NCBI GenBank assembly: GCA_905204225.1
Contig: CAJKZK010000050.1
Span: 1-12,074 of the forward strand
DNA: 12,074 bases
Source: an uncultured Bacillota bacterium
GTDB taxonomy: Bacteria > Bacillota_I > Bacilli_A > RFN20 > CAG-449
Direction of reading: 5' to 3'
This document shows, one piece after another, positions 5,853 to 12,074 of this stretch. The notes beneath the pieces were generated by a model, which worked only from the letters and a program-made list of their open reading frames with translations, ran no database searches and was not told the DNA's origin. The position numbers and the translations under genes are program-made. Position 1 is the stretch's first letter; every line of letters begins with the position of its first letter.

Positions 5853-6818
5853 ATGAAAGAAGTATTTTTTAATATATTTTTATTAATTATTGGTATGGTT
5901 TTTTTAATTAAAGGAGCAGATTTCTTTGTTGATGGTTCAGCAAGTATTGCAAGAAAATTAAAAATACCATCATTAGTTATTGGTTTAACATTAGTTTCTA
6001 TGGGAACTAGTGCTCCTGAAGCTAGTGTTTCTATTTCTTCTTCTATTAAGGGGTTATCTGATATTTCTTTAGGAAATATTATTGGTTCAAATATTTTTAA
6101 TATTTTAATAGTTATGGGAGTTAGTTTATTATTCATTAAAATAAGTGTTTCAAAACAAACAATGATCTTTGAATTTCCATTTGTAATATTAATAACTGGT
6201 TTACTTGGTTTATTTTGTTATGTTATAAGTCCAGGTACTTTATCAAGAATTGAAGGTATTATTCTTTTAATTTTATTTATAGGTTATTTAGTTTTTATTA
6301 TTGTTAGAGCGTTAAAAAATAAAGAAGAAAGCGAAGATTTACCAAAGGAAATTCCTGTTTGGAAAAGTGTTATTTTTGTTGTTATTGGCTTAGCAGGAGT
6401 TATTTTTGGAGGTAATTGGGTTGTTAATAGTTCTTCATTTATTGCTAAGCAATTAGGTATGTCTGATGCATTAGTTGGTTTAACAATTGTTGCTATTGGT
6501 ACATCTTTACCAGAACTTGTGACATCTTTTGTAGCGGCTAAAAAAGGTGAAAACGATATAGCTTTAGGTAATGTATTAGGATCAAATATCTTTAATATAT
6601 TATTTATTTTAGGGTTATCTTCTACCATTCTTCCAATGGAAATAAAAGAAAATGTTTTAGTTGATTTAATATTTTGTGTTGTTATAACAATTATTGTGTT
6701 CTTATTATGTATTAAAACAAAACAACTTGTTAGATGGAATGGCATTGTTTTTATTGTTTTATATTGTCTGTATTTTACTTATATAATCTTAAGAAACTAT
6801 AATATTATATCTTTTTAA
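5853..6818 (+). CDS. Calcium/sodium antiporter, CaCA superfamily (YrbG/CaxA-like)
   Basis: This integral membrane exchanger swaps cytoplasmic Ca2+ for Na+ or H+. At 321 aa with about ten hydrophobic helices it is the standard size. It is built from two inverted homologous halves whose alpha-repeats are both intact. The first half has GTSAPE (51-56, with the ion-binding Glu56) and GNIIGSNIFN (74-83). The second has GTSLPE (216-221) and GNVLGSNIFN (239-248). The halves are joined by a charged loop near residues 153-168 (KNKEESEDLPKEIP). AGGAG precedes the ATG. It follows the cotJ terminator and shares an upstream element with cotJ, so expression during sporulation is possible. Calcium transport would suit spore formation, but substrate and timing are inferred. 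Confidence 0.93.
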   Translation: MKEVFFNIFLLIIGMVFLIKGADFFVDGSASIARKLKIPSLVIGLTLVSMGTSAPEASVSISSSIKGLSDISLGNIIGSNIFNILIVMGVSLLFIKISVSKQTMIFEFPFVILITGLLGLFCYVISPGTLSRIEGIILLILFIGYLVFIIVRALKNKEESEDLPKEIPVWKSVIFVVIGLAGVIFGGNWVVNSSSFIAKQLGMSDALVGLTIVAIGTSLPELVTSFVAAKKGENDIALGNVLGSNIFNILFILGLSSTILPMEIKENVLVDLIFCVVITIIVFLLCIKTKQLVRWNGIVFIVLYCLYFTYIILRNYNIISF

Positions 6819-6904
6819 TATACAAAAATGTCGTATTTTGTTGCTTATTTTGTTATTTTGCCTTAAATTTAAAATAGAGGTTTAGATTTAAGGAGGAACA
6901 AAAA

Positions 6905-7249
6905 ATGGCTACTAAAAAAGTAGAAGAAAAACCAACAAAAATGAAAGAAAAAGTGGTTAGTGCTAAAACTGTTGAAAAGCCTACAAAATTAAAAAATAAA
7001 ACAATTAGTGCTGATTCAATTGAAGAAGAAAAAAAGGCATCAACAAAAAAGAATTATCATGTTTCAAAAAGAGCTGAAGATGGAAAATGGCAAGTAAAAT
7101 TTGCTACAGGTCAAAAAGTTATCAAATTATTTGAAACTCAAGCTGAAGCAATTAAATATGCTCAAGCTCTTGCAGAAAACCAAGATGGAAATATAACCAT
7201 CCATAAAGTTGATGGAAAGATTCGTAAACAAGATTATTCCAAAAAATAA
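6905..7249 (+). CDS. DUF2188-type protein with Lys-rich repeat tail
   Basis: The C-terminal half (about residues 49-112) is a DUF2188-type domain: NYHVSKRAEDGKWQVKF, then FETQAEAIKYAQALAENQDGNITIHKVDGKIR. No biochemical function is established for the family. The N-terminal half is low-complexity and Lys-rich and contains a 16-residue tandem duplication, EKPTKMKEKVVSAKTV (8-23) then EKPTKLKNKTISADSI (24-39). Such a basic disordered tail suggests contact with nucleic acid or another anionic partner, which is inference. AGGAGG (6891-6896) lies eight bases before the ATG, implying strong translation. It is a single gene with a strong terminator. No clear promoter was picked in the T-rich 6820-6890 stretch. 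Confidence 0.75.
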   Translation: MATKKVEEKPTKMKEKVVSAKTVEKPTKLKNKTISADSIEEEKKASTKKNYHVSKRAEDGKWQVKFATGQKVIKLFETQAEAIKYAQALAENQDGNITIHKVDGKIRKQDYSKK

Positions 7250-7255
7250 ATTATT

Positions 7256-7302
7256 AGTTCATTGTTAGTTAAATGTACATAACTAAATGATGAACTTTTT
7301 TT
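7256..7302 (+). terminator. Terminator of the DUF2188 gene
   Basis: A two-tier stem is visible: AGTTCAT (7256-7262) with ATGAACT (7290-7296), and inside it TTAGTTA (7265-7271) with TAACTAA (7280-7286). A run of seven Ts follows. Confidence 0.85.
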
Positions 7303-7340
7303 ATTTTATAAAATGTGCAATAATTGTTTTGGTGAAAAAA

Positions 7341-8282
7341 ATGGAAGAAAAAGATTTACTTAATAAAATTGAACAATATCAAACTATTTGTATATTTGGG
7401 CATATTTCCCCAGATGGTGATTGCTATGGGGCTCAAACTGGTTTAAAAAACTTTATAAAAGAAATTTATCCACATAAAGATGTTTTTATTCTAGGAAGTG
7501 GATTTACTAGAGCTATACCTTATTTTGATAGGATGGATATTGTTGAAGATAATGTTTTTAAAGAAGCATTAGCAATTTTAGTTGATTGTTCAGATTTAGA
7601 AAGAGTTGAAGATAAAAGAATCAATTTGTGTAAAGAAATATGTAAAATTGATCATCATTTAGGTAGTGAAGAAAAGAAGTTTTCAACAATAAATATTTCT
7701 AATATTAAAGCATGTTCAGCTTCTCAAATGGTTGGAGAATTCATTGTTAATAATGGATATACTTTATCTAAAAATGTAGCAGAAAGAATTTTTCTAGGAA
7801 TTATAACTGATTCTAATCGATTTCAATATTTATCATCTTGTAAAAATTTATTTTTATTAATGGATAAAATTATGTTAGCGAATATTGATTATCAAAAAAT
7901 ATATGATTTTTTATATGAAGGTAATGAAATATTAACAAGGGCTAAGGGATATATTTCTTATTATTTTAAAACTTATAAAAAAATCGCTTATATAATTTTA
8001 GATAAAAAAACATTAAAAAAACTTAATATTAACTATAATTATGCTTCTAGTTTAGTTAATTGTTTATCTTTGATGAAAGAATATCCTGTATGGGTAAGTT
8101 TTGCTGAAAATGAAGATGGATTAATAAGAGTTGAAATGAGATCAAAAAGTTTTGATGTTCAACAAGTAGCTATTTTATATAATGGCGGAGGTCATTTAAA
8201 TGCTTCTGGATGTAGATTATCAAATATAAACGAATGTATGAATTTAATATATAAGATTGATGAATTAATGGAGGATAAATAA
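7341..8282 (+). CDS. nrnA: DHH/DHHA1 phosphoesterase, NrnA-like (oligoribonuclease/pAp phosphatase)
   Basis: NrnA-type enzymes degrade 2-5 nt RNA fragments and can remove the 3' phosphate of pAp. Related DHH proteins cleave pApA from c-di-AMP breakdown. The DHH motifs are complete: GHISPDGD (20-27; His21, Asp25, Asp27), DCSD (Asp82), DHH (104-106) and TDSNRF (Asp157). The C-terminal DHHA1 substrate-binding domain has GGGHLNASG (282-290). From ATG 7341 the protein is 313 aa, exactly NrnA size. An in-frame ATG at 7287 lies inside the preceding terminator and would add an irrelevant hydrophobic stretch. GGTGA (7331-7335) serves as the ribosome site. The stop overlaps the next start by one base (TAATG), so the phosphatase downstream is translationally coupled. 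Exact substrate (nanoRNA, pAp or pApA) is not settled by sequence. Confidence 0.88.
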   Translation: MEEKDLLNKIEQYQTICIFGHISPDGDCYGAQTGLKNFIKEIYPHKDVFILGSGFTRAIPYFDRMDIVEDNVFKEALAILVDCSDLERVEDKRINLCKEICKIDHHLGSEEKKFSTINISNIKACSASQMVGEFIVNNGYTLSKNVAERIFLGIITDSNRFQYLSSCKNLFLLMDKIMLANIDYQKIYDFLYEGNEILTRAKGYISYYFKTYKKIAYIILDKKTLKKLNINYNYASSLVNCLSLMKEYPVWVSFAENEDGLIRVEMRSKSFDVQQVAILYNGGGHLNASGCRLSNINECMNLIYKIDELMEDK

Positions 8283-9061
8283 TGTACGAATTAGAATTAA
8301 AAATAATGTTAGAAGCTGGAAAAAAAGCTAGAGAAAAAATCATGGAAATATATAATAATGGTTTTACTGTAGAAATAAAAGAAGATAATTCTCCAGTAAC
8401 TCAAGCTGATAAACAAGCAGATCAAATTATTAGAAATTTTTTAAAAGAACATTTTCCTAAATACGCAATATTAACTGAAGAATCAAATGATGATTTATCT
8501 AGACTAGATAATGATTATTGTTTTATTGTAGATCCTGTTGATGGCACTAAAGATTTTGTGGCAAAAAATGGAGAATTTGCTACTAATATTGCTTTATCTT
8601 ATAAACATGAAATTGTAGTAGGAGTAGTATTTATTCCTGCTAAAGGTGATATTTATTATGCCATTGTTAATCAAGGAGCATACCATATATATCCTAATGG
8701 TGAAATAAAAAGAATGCATGTAAATGATAAAACTAATGAGTTAACTTTATTAACTTCAAGATTTCATTCTTCTAGCTTTGAAAAAGAATTACCATCATTA
8801 GATCATAGAATTAAATATGTAGAAGCAAATGGCTCCTCTATTAAAGCATGTAAAATTGCAGAAGGCTTAGCAGAAATTCATTATAGAAGAGGAGAAGGTA
8901 CTAAAGAATGGGATATTGCTCCTATTGATTTAATTGTTAAAGAAGCTGGTGGATATTTTATTAAACCAGATGGGACAAGTTATAAATATAATAAAAAAGA
9001 TGTTTATAATCATGATGGATATATCATTACTAATAAACTTGAAAATATTTATAAAGAATAA
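8282..9061 (+). CDS. cysQ: 3'(2'),5'-bisphosphate nucleotidase, CysQ-like (inositol monophosphatase superfamily)
   Basis: CysQ hydrolyses pAp, left over from sulfate assimilation and from acyl-carrier-protein maturation, to AMP. The metal-dependent phosphatase motifs are all present: SPVTQADKQAD (37-47), LTEES with Glu66-Glu67, DPVDGTKDF (84-92; Asp84, Asp87) and EWDIAPIDLIVKEAGG (209-224; Asp211). The 259-aa length is typical. GGAGG (8270-8274) lies inside the end of the previous gene and the ATG overlaps its stop, so the two form one operon. An inositol or other sugar phosphatase role is the main alternative. The pairing with an NrnA-like enzyme favours nucleotide turnover. Confidence 0.87.
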   Translation: MYELELKIMLEAGKKAREKIMEIYNNGFTVEIKEDNSPVTQADKQADQIIRNFLKEHFPKYAILTEESNDDLSRLDNDYCFIVDPVDGTKDFVAKNGEFATNIALSYKHEIVVGVVFIPAKGDIYYAIVNQGAYHIYPNGEIKRMHVNDKTNELTLLTSRFHSSSFEKELPSLDHRIKYVEANGSSIKACKIAEGLAEIHYRRGEGTKEWDIAPIDLIVKEAGGYFIKPDGTSYKYNKKDVYNHDGYIITNKLENIYKE

Positions 9062-9083
9062 TTTAAAAAATAAATCATATAAT
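9056..9083 (+). promoter_or_regulatory. Candidate sigma-E-like promoter of yunB
   Basis: CATATAAT (9076-9083) matches the sigma-E -10 consensus CATACAHT at seven of eight positions. GAATAAT (9056-9062) matches six of seven positions of KMATATT, with a 13-base spacer. It overlaps the cysQ stop. The predicted start falls near 9090, at the yunB initiation codon. Confidence 0.4.
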
Positions 9084-9084
9084 T

Positions 9085-9112
9085 GAGATGTGAAGATCCA
9101 CATCTCTTTTTT
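9085..9112 (+). terminator. Terminator of the nrnA-cysQ operon, overlapping the yunB start
   Basis: GAGATGTG (9085-9092) pairs with CACATCTC (9099-9106) around AAGATC and runs into six Ts. The GTG proposed to start yunB (9090-9092) is part of the left arm. Confidence 0.85.
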
Positions 9113-9761
9113 ATGTAGAATTGTAACAACTTTAATTATAGTAACTTGTTCAACAATTTCTCTTTTTTGTTTATTCGGTAATAGATTAAAAAATCATTAT
9201 TTAAATATAGCTTCTTTACAATCTAATAAGATTGCTTCTTTGATTTGTTTAAATTCTGTTTCTATTTTGCAAGAAGAAAAATATTCAAATGTTGAATTTA
9301 TTAATAATGATGAATTTAAGACTAATGAAATAAATTTATTTATAAAAGATTCAGTAAATAAAATACATCAAGAAATAAAAAAAGTTGAAAATGGTGAATC
9401 ATCTTTTTTAGAAAATAAATATGGGAAAGGTATAATATATGAAATACCTTTTAATTTATTTTCTGATAATGTTTTATTTAGTTCTTTTGGACCTAAAATA
9501 CCAGTTAAATATAGCTTAATTAGCGATATAAAAGGCCAACTTGTTTCGCATGTTGAAGAATTTGGTATTAATAACGCTCTTATTAGTTTGAATGTAGAAA
9601 TTGATTACTCAAGTCGTATAACTGTACCTTTATCTAGTGATATTGTTTTAACAAAAATAGAAATTCCTATATATACAAAAATATTTACAGGTGAAATACC
9701 ATCTATTTATCCTTTTTTAAAAGAAGTAAATCAATATTATTCAGAAGAGGTAGCTATATGA
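9090..9761 (+). CDS. yunB: Sporulation protein YunB
   Basis: YunB is a sigma-E-controlled mother-cell protein needed for efficient sporulation in Bacillus; its biochemical role is unknown. One N-terminal membrane helix (about residues 11-30) is followed by an extracytoplasmic or intermembrane domain. The family core GPKIPVKYSLISDIKG and GINNALISLNVEIDY, then VPLSSDIVLTKIEIPIYTKIFTGEIPSIY, is clear. The protein is about 223 aa, near normal. The start is odd: GTG 9090 is the only conventional start in frame before the membrane segment, immediately after an in-frame TGA (9084-9086). It has no proper ribosome site and lies within the terminator stem of the previous operon. A non-standard start such as ATT 9120 cannot be excluded. 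The stop overlaps the next gene's start (ATGA), so the two are coupled. Confidence 0.88.
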   Translation: MKIHISFLCRIVTTLIIVTCSTISLFCLFGNRLKNHYLNIASLQSNKIASLICLNSVSILQEEKYSNVEFINNDEFKTNEINLFIKDSVNKIHQEIKKVENGESSFLENKYGKGIIYEIPFNLFSDNVLFSSFGPKIPVKYSLISDIKGQLVSHVEEFGINNALISLNVEIDYSSRITVPLSSDIVLTKIEIPIYTKIFTGEIPSIYPFLKEVNQYYSEEVAI

Positions 9762-10651
9762 GAGCGTTTATTTATGATAAATATGGTTATTATCCTGATG
9801 AAGAATATTCAACTTCTTTTGAATATAAAGGATGGTTTTTTAAATTAGAAATATGTGAAAAAAATGATACAGAATTACATTCATTAAGATTATTATTAAA
9901 TGAAATAAATCAAAATTATGATAATTTAGGTTCTGATATTATTTTATCTAGAGATGGACATTATGTTTCTAATAGTGAATATGGTCCAGTAGTGCTTGTA
10001 GCAATTAAAGAAAATGAAGTTAATATAGATGATTTATTTAAAATGCATCAATTATATTTTAATAAATTTAATAAAAAATTATTAATTTCACATTTAAGAA
10101 ATTTATGGTTAAATAAAATACAAAATATTGAAGAAAGAATAATTCCAACTTTACCATTAGATGATAAAGAATTTTCTTTATTATATAACCTAAGCGAATA
10201 TGCTTTAGGTTTAGCAGAAAACGCTATCCAATATTTACTTGATATAGGTTTGTTTTATGGTGATGAAATTAAAAATACTACATTATGCCATAAAAGAATT
10301 GATCAATTAAATTCATTTTATTTATTTAATCCTTTTAATTTAATTATTGATTCTCCAATGCGTGATTTAGCAGAATTATATAAAAATAATATTTTATCAT
10401 TAGAACAACTATTTAATTTATTAAAAAAATATCATATAAATAGTTTTGATGCTTCATTATTATTAGCAAGATGTTTATATCCAAACCAAATATTTGATAT
10501 GCTAGAAGATTATTATGAATTGAAAAAAGATATAAAAAAAAGAGTAGAGTATTATAATAAAACTCTTACTCAATTTGAATTTAAATTAAGAAAATTACAT
10601 AAATTCTTAGTTAATAATTATCAAATTAGACCGATAAGCTGGCTTGAATAA
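9758..10651 (+). CDS. yutH: YutH/CotS-like spore coat-associated kinase-fold protein
   Basis: The 297-aa protein resembles the YutH branch of the CotS family, coat-associated proteins with an aminoglycoside-phosphotransferase-like fold. The clearest part is the C-terminal half: NPFNLIIDSPMRDLAELYK (191-209), then DASLLLARCLYPNQIFDMLEDYYE (231-254), and the terminal PISWLE that ends many CotS/YutH proteins. The catalytic loop HGDxHxxN of true kinases is not seen. The corresponding position reads LCHKRI (176-181), so a pseudokinase is likely. It is coupled to yunB by an ATGA overlap, and a NifU-like gene (YutI type) lies nearby, as yutI lies beside yutH in Bacillus. The stop codon abuts the stop of the convergent mscL. 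Family call is moderate. Confidence 0.65.
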   Translation: MRAFIYDKYGYYPDEEYSTSFEYKGWFFKLEICEKNDTELHSLRLLLNEINQNYDNLGSDIILSRDGHYVSNSEYGPVVLVAIKENEVNIDDLFKMHQLYFNKFNKKLLISHLRNLWLNKIQNIEERIIPTLPLDDKEFSLLYNLSEYALGLAENAIQYLLDIGLFYGDEIKNTTLCHKRIDQLNSFYLFNPFNLIIDSPMRDLAELYKNNILSLEQLFNLLKKYHINSFDASLLLARCLYPNQIFDMLEDYYELKKDIKKRVEYYNKTLTQFEFKLRKLHKFLVNNYQIRPISWLE

Positions 10652-11239
10652 TTATTTAGTTGATGCTTTTAATAAATCTACAATTTCTTGAAGTAATTTT
10701 TCTTGGTTTTCTTCACGAGCTTCTTTAGCTGCTATTTTATTAGCTTCTTCTTGAAGTAATCTTTCTTGTTCAGCTTTAGCTTCTTCTTCTTGTTTTAATT
10801 TAGCATCAAGTTCTGCTTGTTCTTTAGCTGATAATTTCTTTTTATTTTTCAATTTAGCAATATTAGCATCATTATATTCTTTAATACTATTAAATGTTTT
10901 AACAATTAAAAATAAAACAAATGCAATTAATAAGAAATTGATGATTGCACTAATTAATGCACCCCAATCAATATATATTGAATTAGCTAAATCTAAAACT
11001 TTATTTCCATTTGCATCAATAGTGTAAGCTGCACTTAAAATAGTATAAGCAGATGCTAATGCATCTTTATTACCACCACTACATAAAGCTATAATCCAAT
11101 TGATAAGTGGCTTTAAAATACCATTTGATAAAGCTGTAACAATCGCGGTAAATGCAGATCCAATAATCATACCAACAGCCATATCCATTACATTTCCACG
11201 TGAAATGAATGTCTTAAATTCTGCAAAAAATTTTTTCAT
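10652..11239 (-). CDS. mscL: Large-conductance mechanosensitive channel MscL
   Basis: MscL is a pentameric membrane channel that opens under membrane tension and releases solutes during hypo-osmotic shock. The start matches the family: a short amphipathic helix, then FISRGNVMDMAVGMIIGSAFTAIV with the pore-lining first helix (about 17-47). An extracellular loop (48-92) and the second helix (93-114) follow. The C-terminal part (118-195) is a charged Lys/Glu/Ala/Gln-rich coiled coil of about 78 residues. MscL is usually 120-150 aa; this one is 195, chiefly because of that tail and a longer loop. A ribosome site AGGAGT precedes the ATG. No terminator is visible at its 3' end. Confidence 0.95.
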   Translation of the reverse strand: MKKFFAEFKTFISRGNVMDMAVGMIIGSAFTAIVTALSNGILKPLINWIIALCSGGNKDALASAYTILSAAYTIDANGNKVLDLANSIYIDWGALISAIINFLLIAFVLFLIVKTFNSIKEYNDANIAKLKNKKKLSAKEQAELDAKLKQEEEAKAEQERLLQEEANKIAAKEAREENQEKLLQEIVDLLKASTK

Positions 11240-11260
11240 AAATAAAACTCCTATAAATAT

Positions 11261-11289
11261 ATAATAATTAAGACAAAAATAAAAATCAA
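11261..11289 (-). promoter_or_regulatory. Putative vegetative promoter of mscL
   Basis: On the minus strand TTGATT (11289-11284), a 17-base spacer and TATTAT (11266-11261) form a sigma-A-like promoter. The start would fall near 11254, leaving a very short leader. The -35 sits just below the nifU terminator. Confidence 0.45.
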
Positions 11290-11294
11290 TCTAA

Positions 11295-11317
11295 GAAAAA
11301 AAGAACTTATTGTTCTT
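11295..11317 (-). terminator. Terminator of the NifU-like gene
   Basis: Read on the minus strand, AAGAAC and GTTCTT pair around AATAA and run into a T tract (the As at 11296-11302). The gene's stop codon lies in the loop. Confidence 0.75.
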
Positions 11318-11585
11318 CTTTATTTTCAAATCTAAAATCATCCATTTGATTTTTACTAGATGCTAACCTTACATCAATAACACCAGGTACTTCTTCTTTT
11401 AATAAAATGCCAACTCCGGCTTCAATGGTATCACCTATCATAGCGCAACCATCACATGCACCAAGCATATCAACATAAACAATACCGTTTTCAAATGAAT
11501 GAAATGCAATATCTCCACCATCTCTTTGAATAAATGGTCTAATTTTTTCTAATGTGTCTTTTATTTGATCTTCAATAGTATACAT
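11307..11585 (-). CDS. NifU-like Fe-S cluster carrier (NifU C-terminal domain)
   Basis: This small protein (92 aa) is a stand-alone NifU C-terminal domain that carries an Fe-S cluster and passes it to target proteins. The conserved RDGGDI (21-26) and the cluster-binding GACDGCAM (Cys44, Cys47) are intact. The size fits the YutI/Nfu type of Bacillota. GGTGA before the start acts as the ribosome site, the same sequence used by the nrnA-like gene. It is a separate unit from mscL, with its own promoter and terminator. No other Fe-S assembly genes are in the window. Confidence 0.95.
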   Translation of the reverse strand: MYTIEDQIKDTLEKIRPFIQRDGGDIAFHSFENGIVYVDMLGACDGCAMIGDTIEAGVGILLKEEVPGVIDVRLASSKNQMDDFRFENKEEQ

Positions 11586-11637
11586 ATTTTTTCACCAAAG
11601 TTATTTTATATCTTTATTTAAAAAAAATAAATAAAAA

Positions 11638-11666
11638 ATAATATTTTTTCATCATGTTGTTATCAA
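11638..11666 (-). promoter_or_regulatory. Vegetative promoter of the NifU-like gene
   Basis: On the minus strand TTGATA (11666-11661), exactly 17 bases, then TATTAT (11643-11638). The start is expected near 11631, about 45 bases before the ATG. Confidence 0.6.
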
Positions 11667-11742
11667 AAAAATAATTTTTATTACTTATTCAATTTTTATA
11701 TTATTTTCATTATTCTCTTTATTTAAAAAATTCATAATAAGC

Positions 11743-11979
11743 TTAATTATAACTTCTTTTTCCTTCAATTTGAACTATCGAGGATTCCTCGGTAGTTGAA
11801 ATATCTAACTCATTTTCTTTCAATATATTTTTTATATTTAAACTTATATTATCTATTGATACTTCAAATAATAAAGCCATTTCTTTTTGAGTTAGCCAAA
11901 CGGTTTCATTATCTATATCTGTTCTAACATCAATTTCAAAGTTGTTATCTACAAATTTTGCAATTTTAAATTTATCCAT
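11743..11979 (-). pseudogene. Truncated RhuM-family remnant
   Basis: The 78-residue frame is the N terminus of a RhuM-family protein. FEIDVRTDIDNETVWLTQKE and MALLFEVSIDNISLNIKNIL match the family opening, where ETVWLTQkqmAeLF..s..nIs.HIkNI is typical. Full proteins are about 300 aa or more. Here TAA interrupts where the family continues toward a YNLD motif; past the stop only AYYEFFK follows before more stops, so the rest is gone. AGGTGG (complement of 11989-11994) still stands before the ATG. An eleven-pair inverted repeat (11773-11783 with 11787-11797) lies inside. RhuM genes are accessory genes scattered among genomic islands; the role is poorly defined. It may be a dead gene or the relic of a lost mobile segment. 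Confidence 0.6.
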
Positions 11980-12053
11980 AAATGATTACCACCTAAATTA
12001 TTTTATCATTATAATTTTTCTAAATCAATGTATGGTGTTTTATATATAATATA

Positions 12054-12074
12054 AGATCGGAAGAGCACACGTCT
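12054..12074 (+). other. Illumina TruSeq adapter sequence at the contig end
   Basis: The last 21 bases, starting AGATCGGAAGAGC and ending ACACGTCT, are identical to the start of the standard Illumina read-1 adapter. They are not genomic. The true sequence ends at about 12053. Confidence 0.97.

Noticed and set aside
6284..6745. Minus-strand open frame opposite the antiporter gene
   Set aside because: It is antisense to the conserved alpha-repeats, its composition mirrors them and it has no ribosome site. The same holds for minus frames at 20-247, 4241-4621, 4602-4862 and 5846-6136.
6822..6840. Weak hairpin ACAAAA / TTTTGT after the antiporter gene
   Set aside because: Only six A-T-rich pairs with an eight-base loop and no clean T tract directly after it; not enough to call a terminator.
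7287..7340. N-terminal extension of the DHH protein from ATG 7287
   Set aside because: It lies in the stem and T tract of the preceding terminator, has no ribosome site, and homologues start at the equivalent of 7341.
1..12053. Alternative code with TGA as Trp (Mollicutes-like)
   Set aside because: The base composition prompted the question, but conserved Trp positions use TGG, and yunB ends at a TGA that overlaps the next start codon in the normal ATGA fashion.
1..12053. CRISPR arrays, tRNA or rRNA genes, intact insertion sequences
   Set aside because: No regularly spaced repeats, no cloverleaf or rRNA signatures and no transposase were seen on either strand.

Overview
The window is a very AT-rich (roughly one quarter G+C by eye), gene-dense piece of a spore-forming Bacillota chromosome. 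Sporulation genes (spoIVA, a cotJA-cotJB fusion, cotJC, yunB, a yutH-like gene), strong Shine-Dalgarno sites, TTGaca/TAtaaT promoters and short hairpin-plus-T terminators support this. The extreme AT content combined with Bacilli-type neighbourhoods (spoIVA-hbs; yutH near the NifU-like gene) suggests a low-GC gut Bacilli lineage of the Erysipelotrichales/RF39 kind. That placement is inference. Stops are TAA or TAG except one TGA (yunB), and Trp is TGG, so the standard code fits. The last 21 bases are an Illumina adapter, so the right edge is a contig end with an assembly artefact.

Layout. 1-850: rluB (23S rRNA pseudouridine synthase) and its terminator. 850-1212: a gene-poor stretch holding a decayed minus-strand reading frame and an orphan terminator. 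1232-2241: promoter, FMN riboswitch and ribU (riboflavin ECF S-component), closed by a bidirectional terminator shared with a convergent two-CBS-domain protein (2240-2647, minus). 2696-4223: sigma-E-type promoter and spoIVA. 4253-4652: hbs (HU) with its own vegetative promoter. 4653-4778: a short orphan segment ending in a second terminator. 4781-5801: cotJA-cotJB fusion overlapping cotJC. 5804-6818: a Ca2+/Na+ antiporter whose upstream element matches the one before cotJ. 6905-7302: a Lys-rich DUF2188-type protein. 7341-9112: an NrnA-like DHH phosphoesterase overlapping a CysQ-like phosphatase. 9056-10651: yunB overlapping a yutH-like gene. 10652-11666 (minus): mscL and nifU-like, each with its own promoter. 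11743-11979 (minus): a truncated RhuM-family remnant. 12054-12074: adapter.

How the genes fit together. Spore morphogenesis is the main theme: SpoIVA is the coat basement ATPase, CotJ proteins belong to the coat, YunB is a mother-cell sporulation protein and the YutH-like protein is a coat-associated kinase-fold protein. Sigma-E-like elements can be proposed before spoIVA (good match), cotJ, yunB and the antiporter (weaker matches). The housekeeping genes cover rRNA modification, riboflavin uptake under FMN control, nucleoid structure, nanoRNA/pAp turnover, Fe-S delivery and osmotic protection.

No clearly new multi-gene system is visible. The points most worth a second look are the fused CotJA-CotJB with an altered C terminus, the yunB start codon buried in the preceding terminator, the sporulation-type element before the antiporter, the readable riboswitch switching mechanism, the tandem Lys-rich repeat on a DUF2188 domain, and two gene relics.
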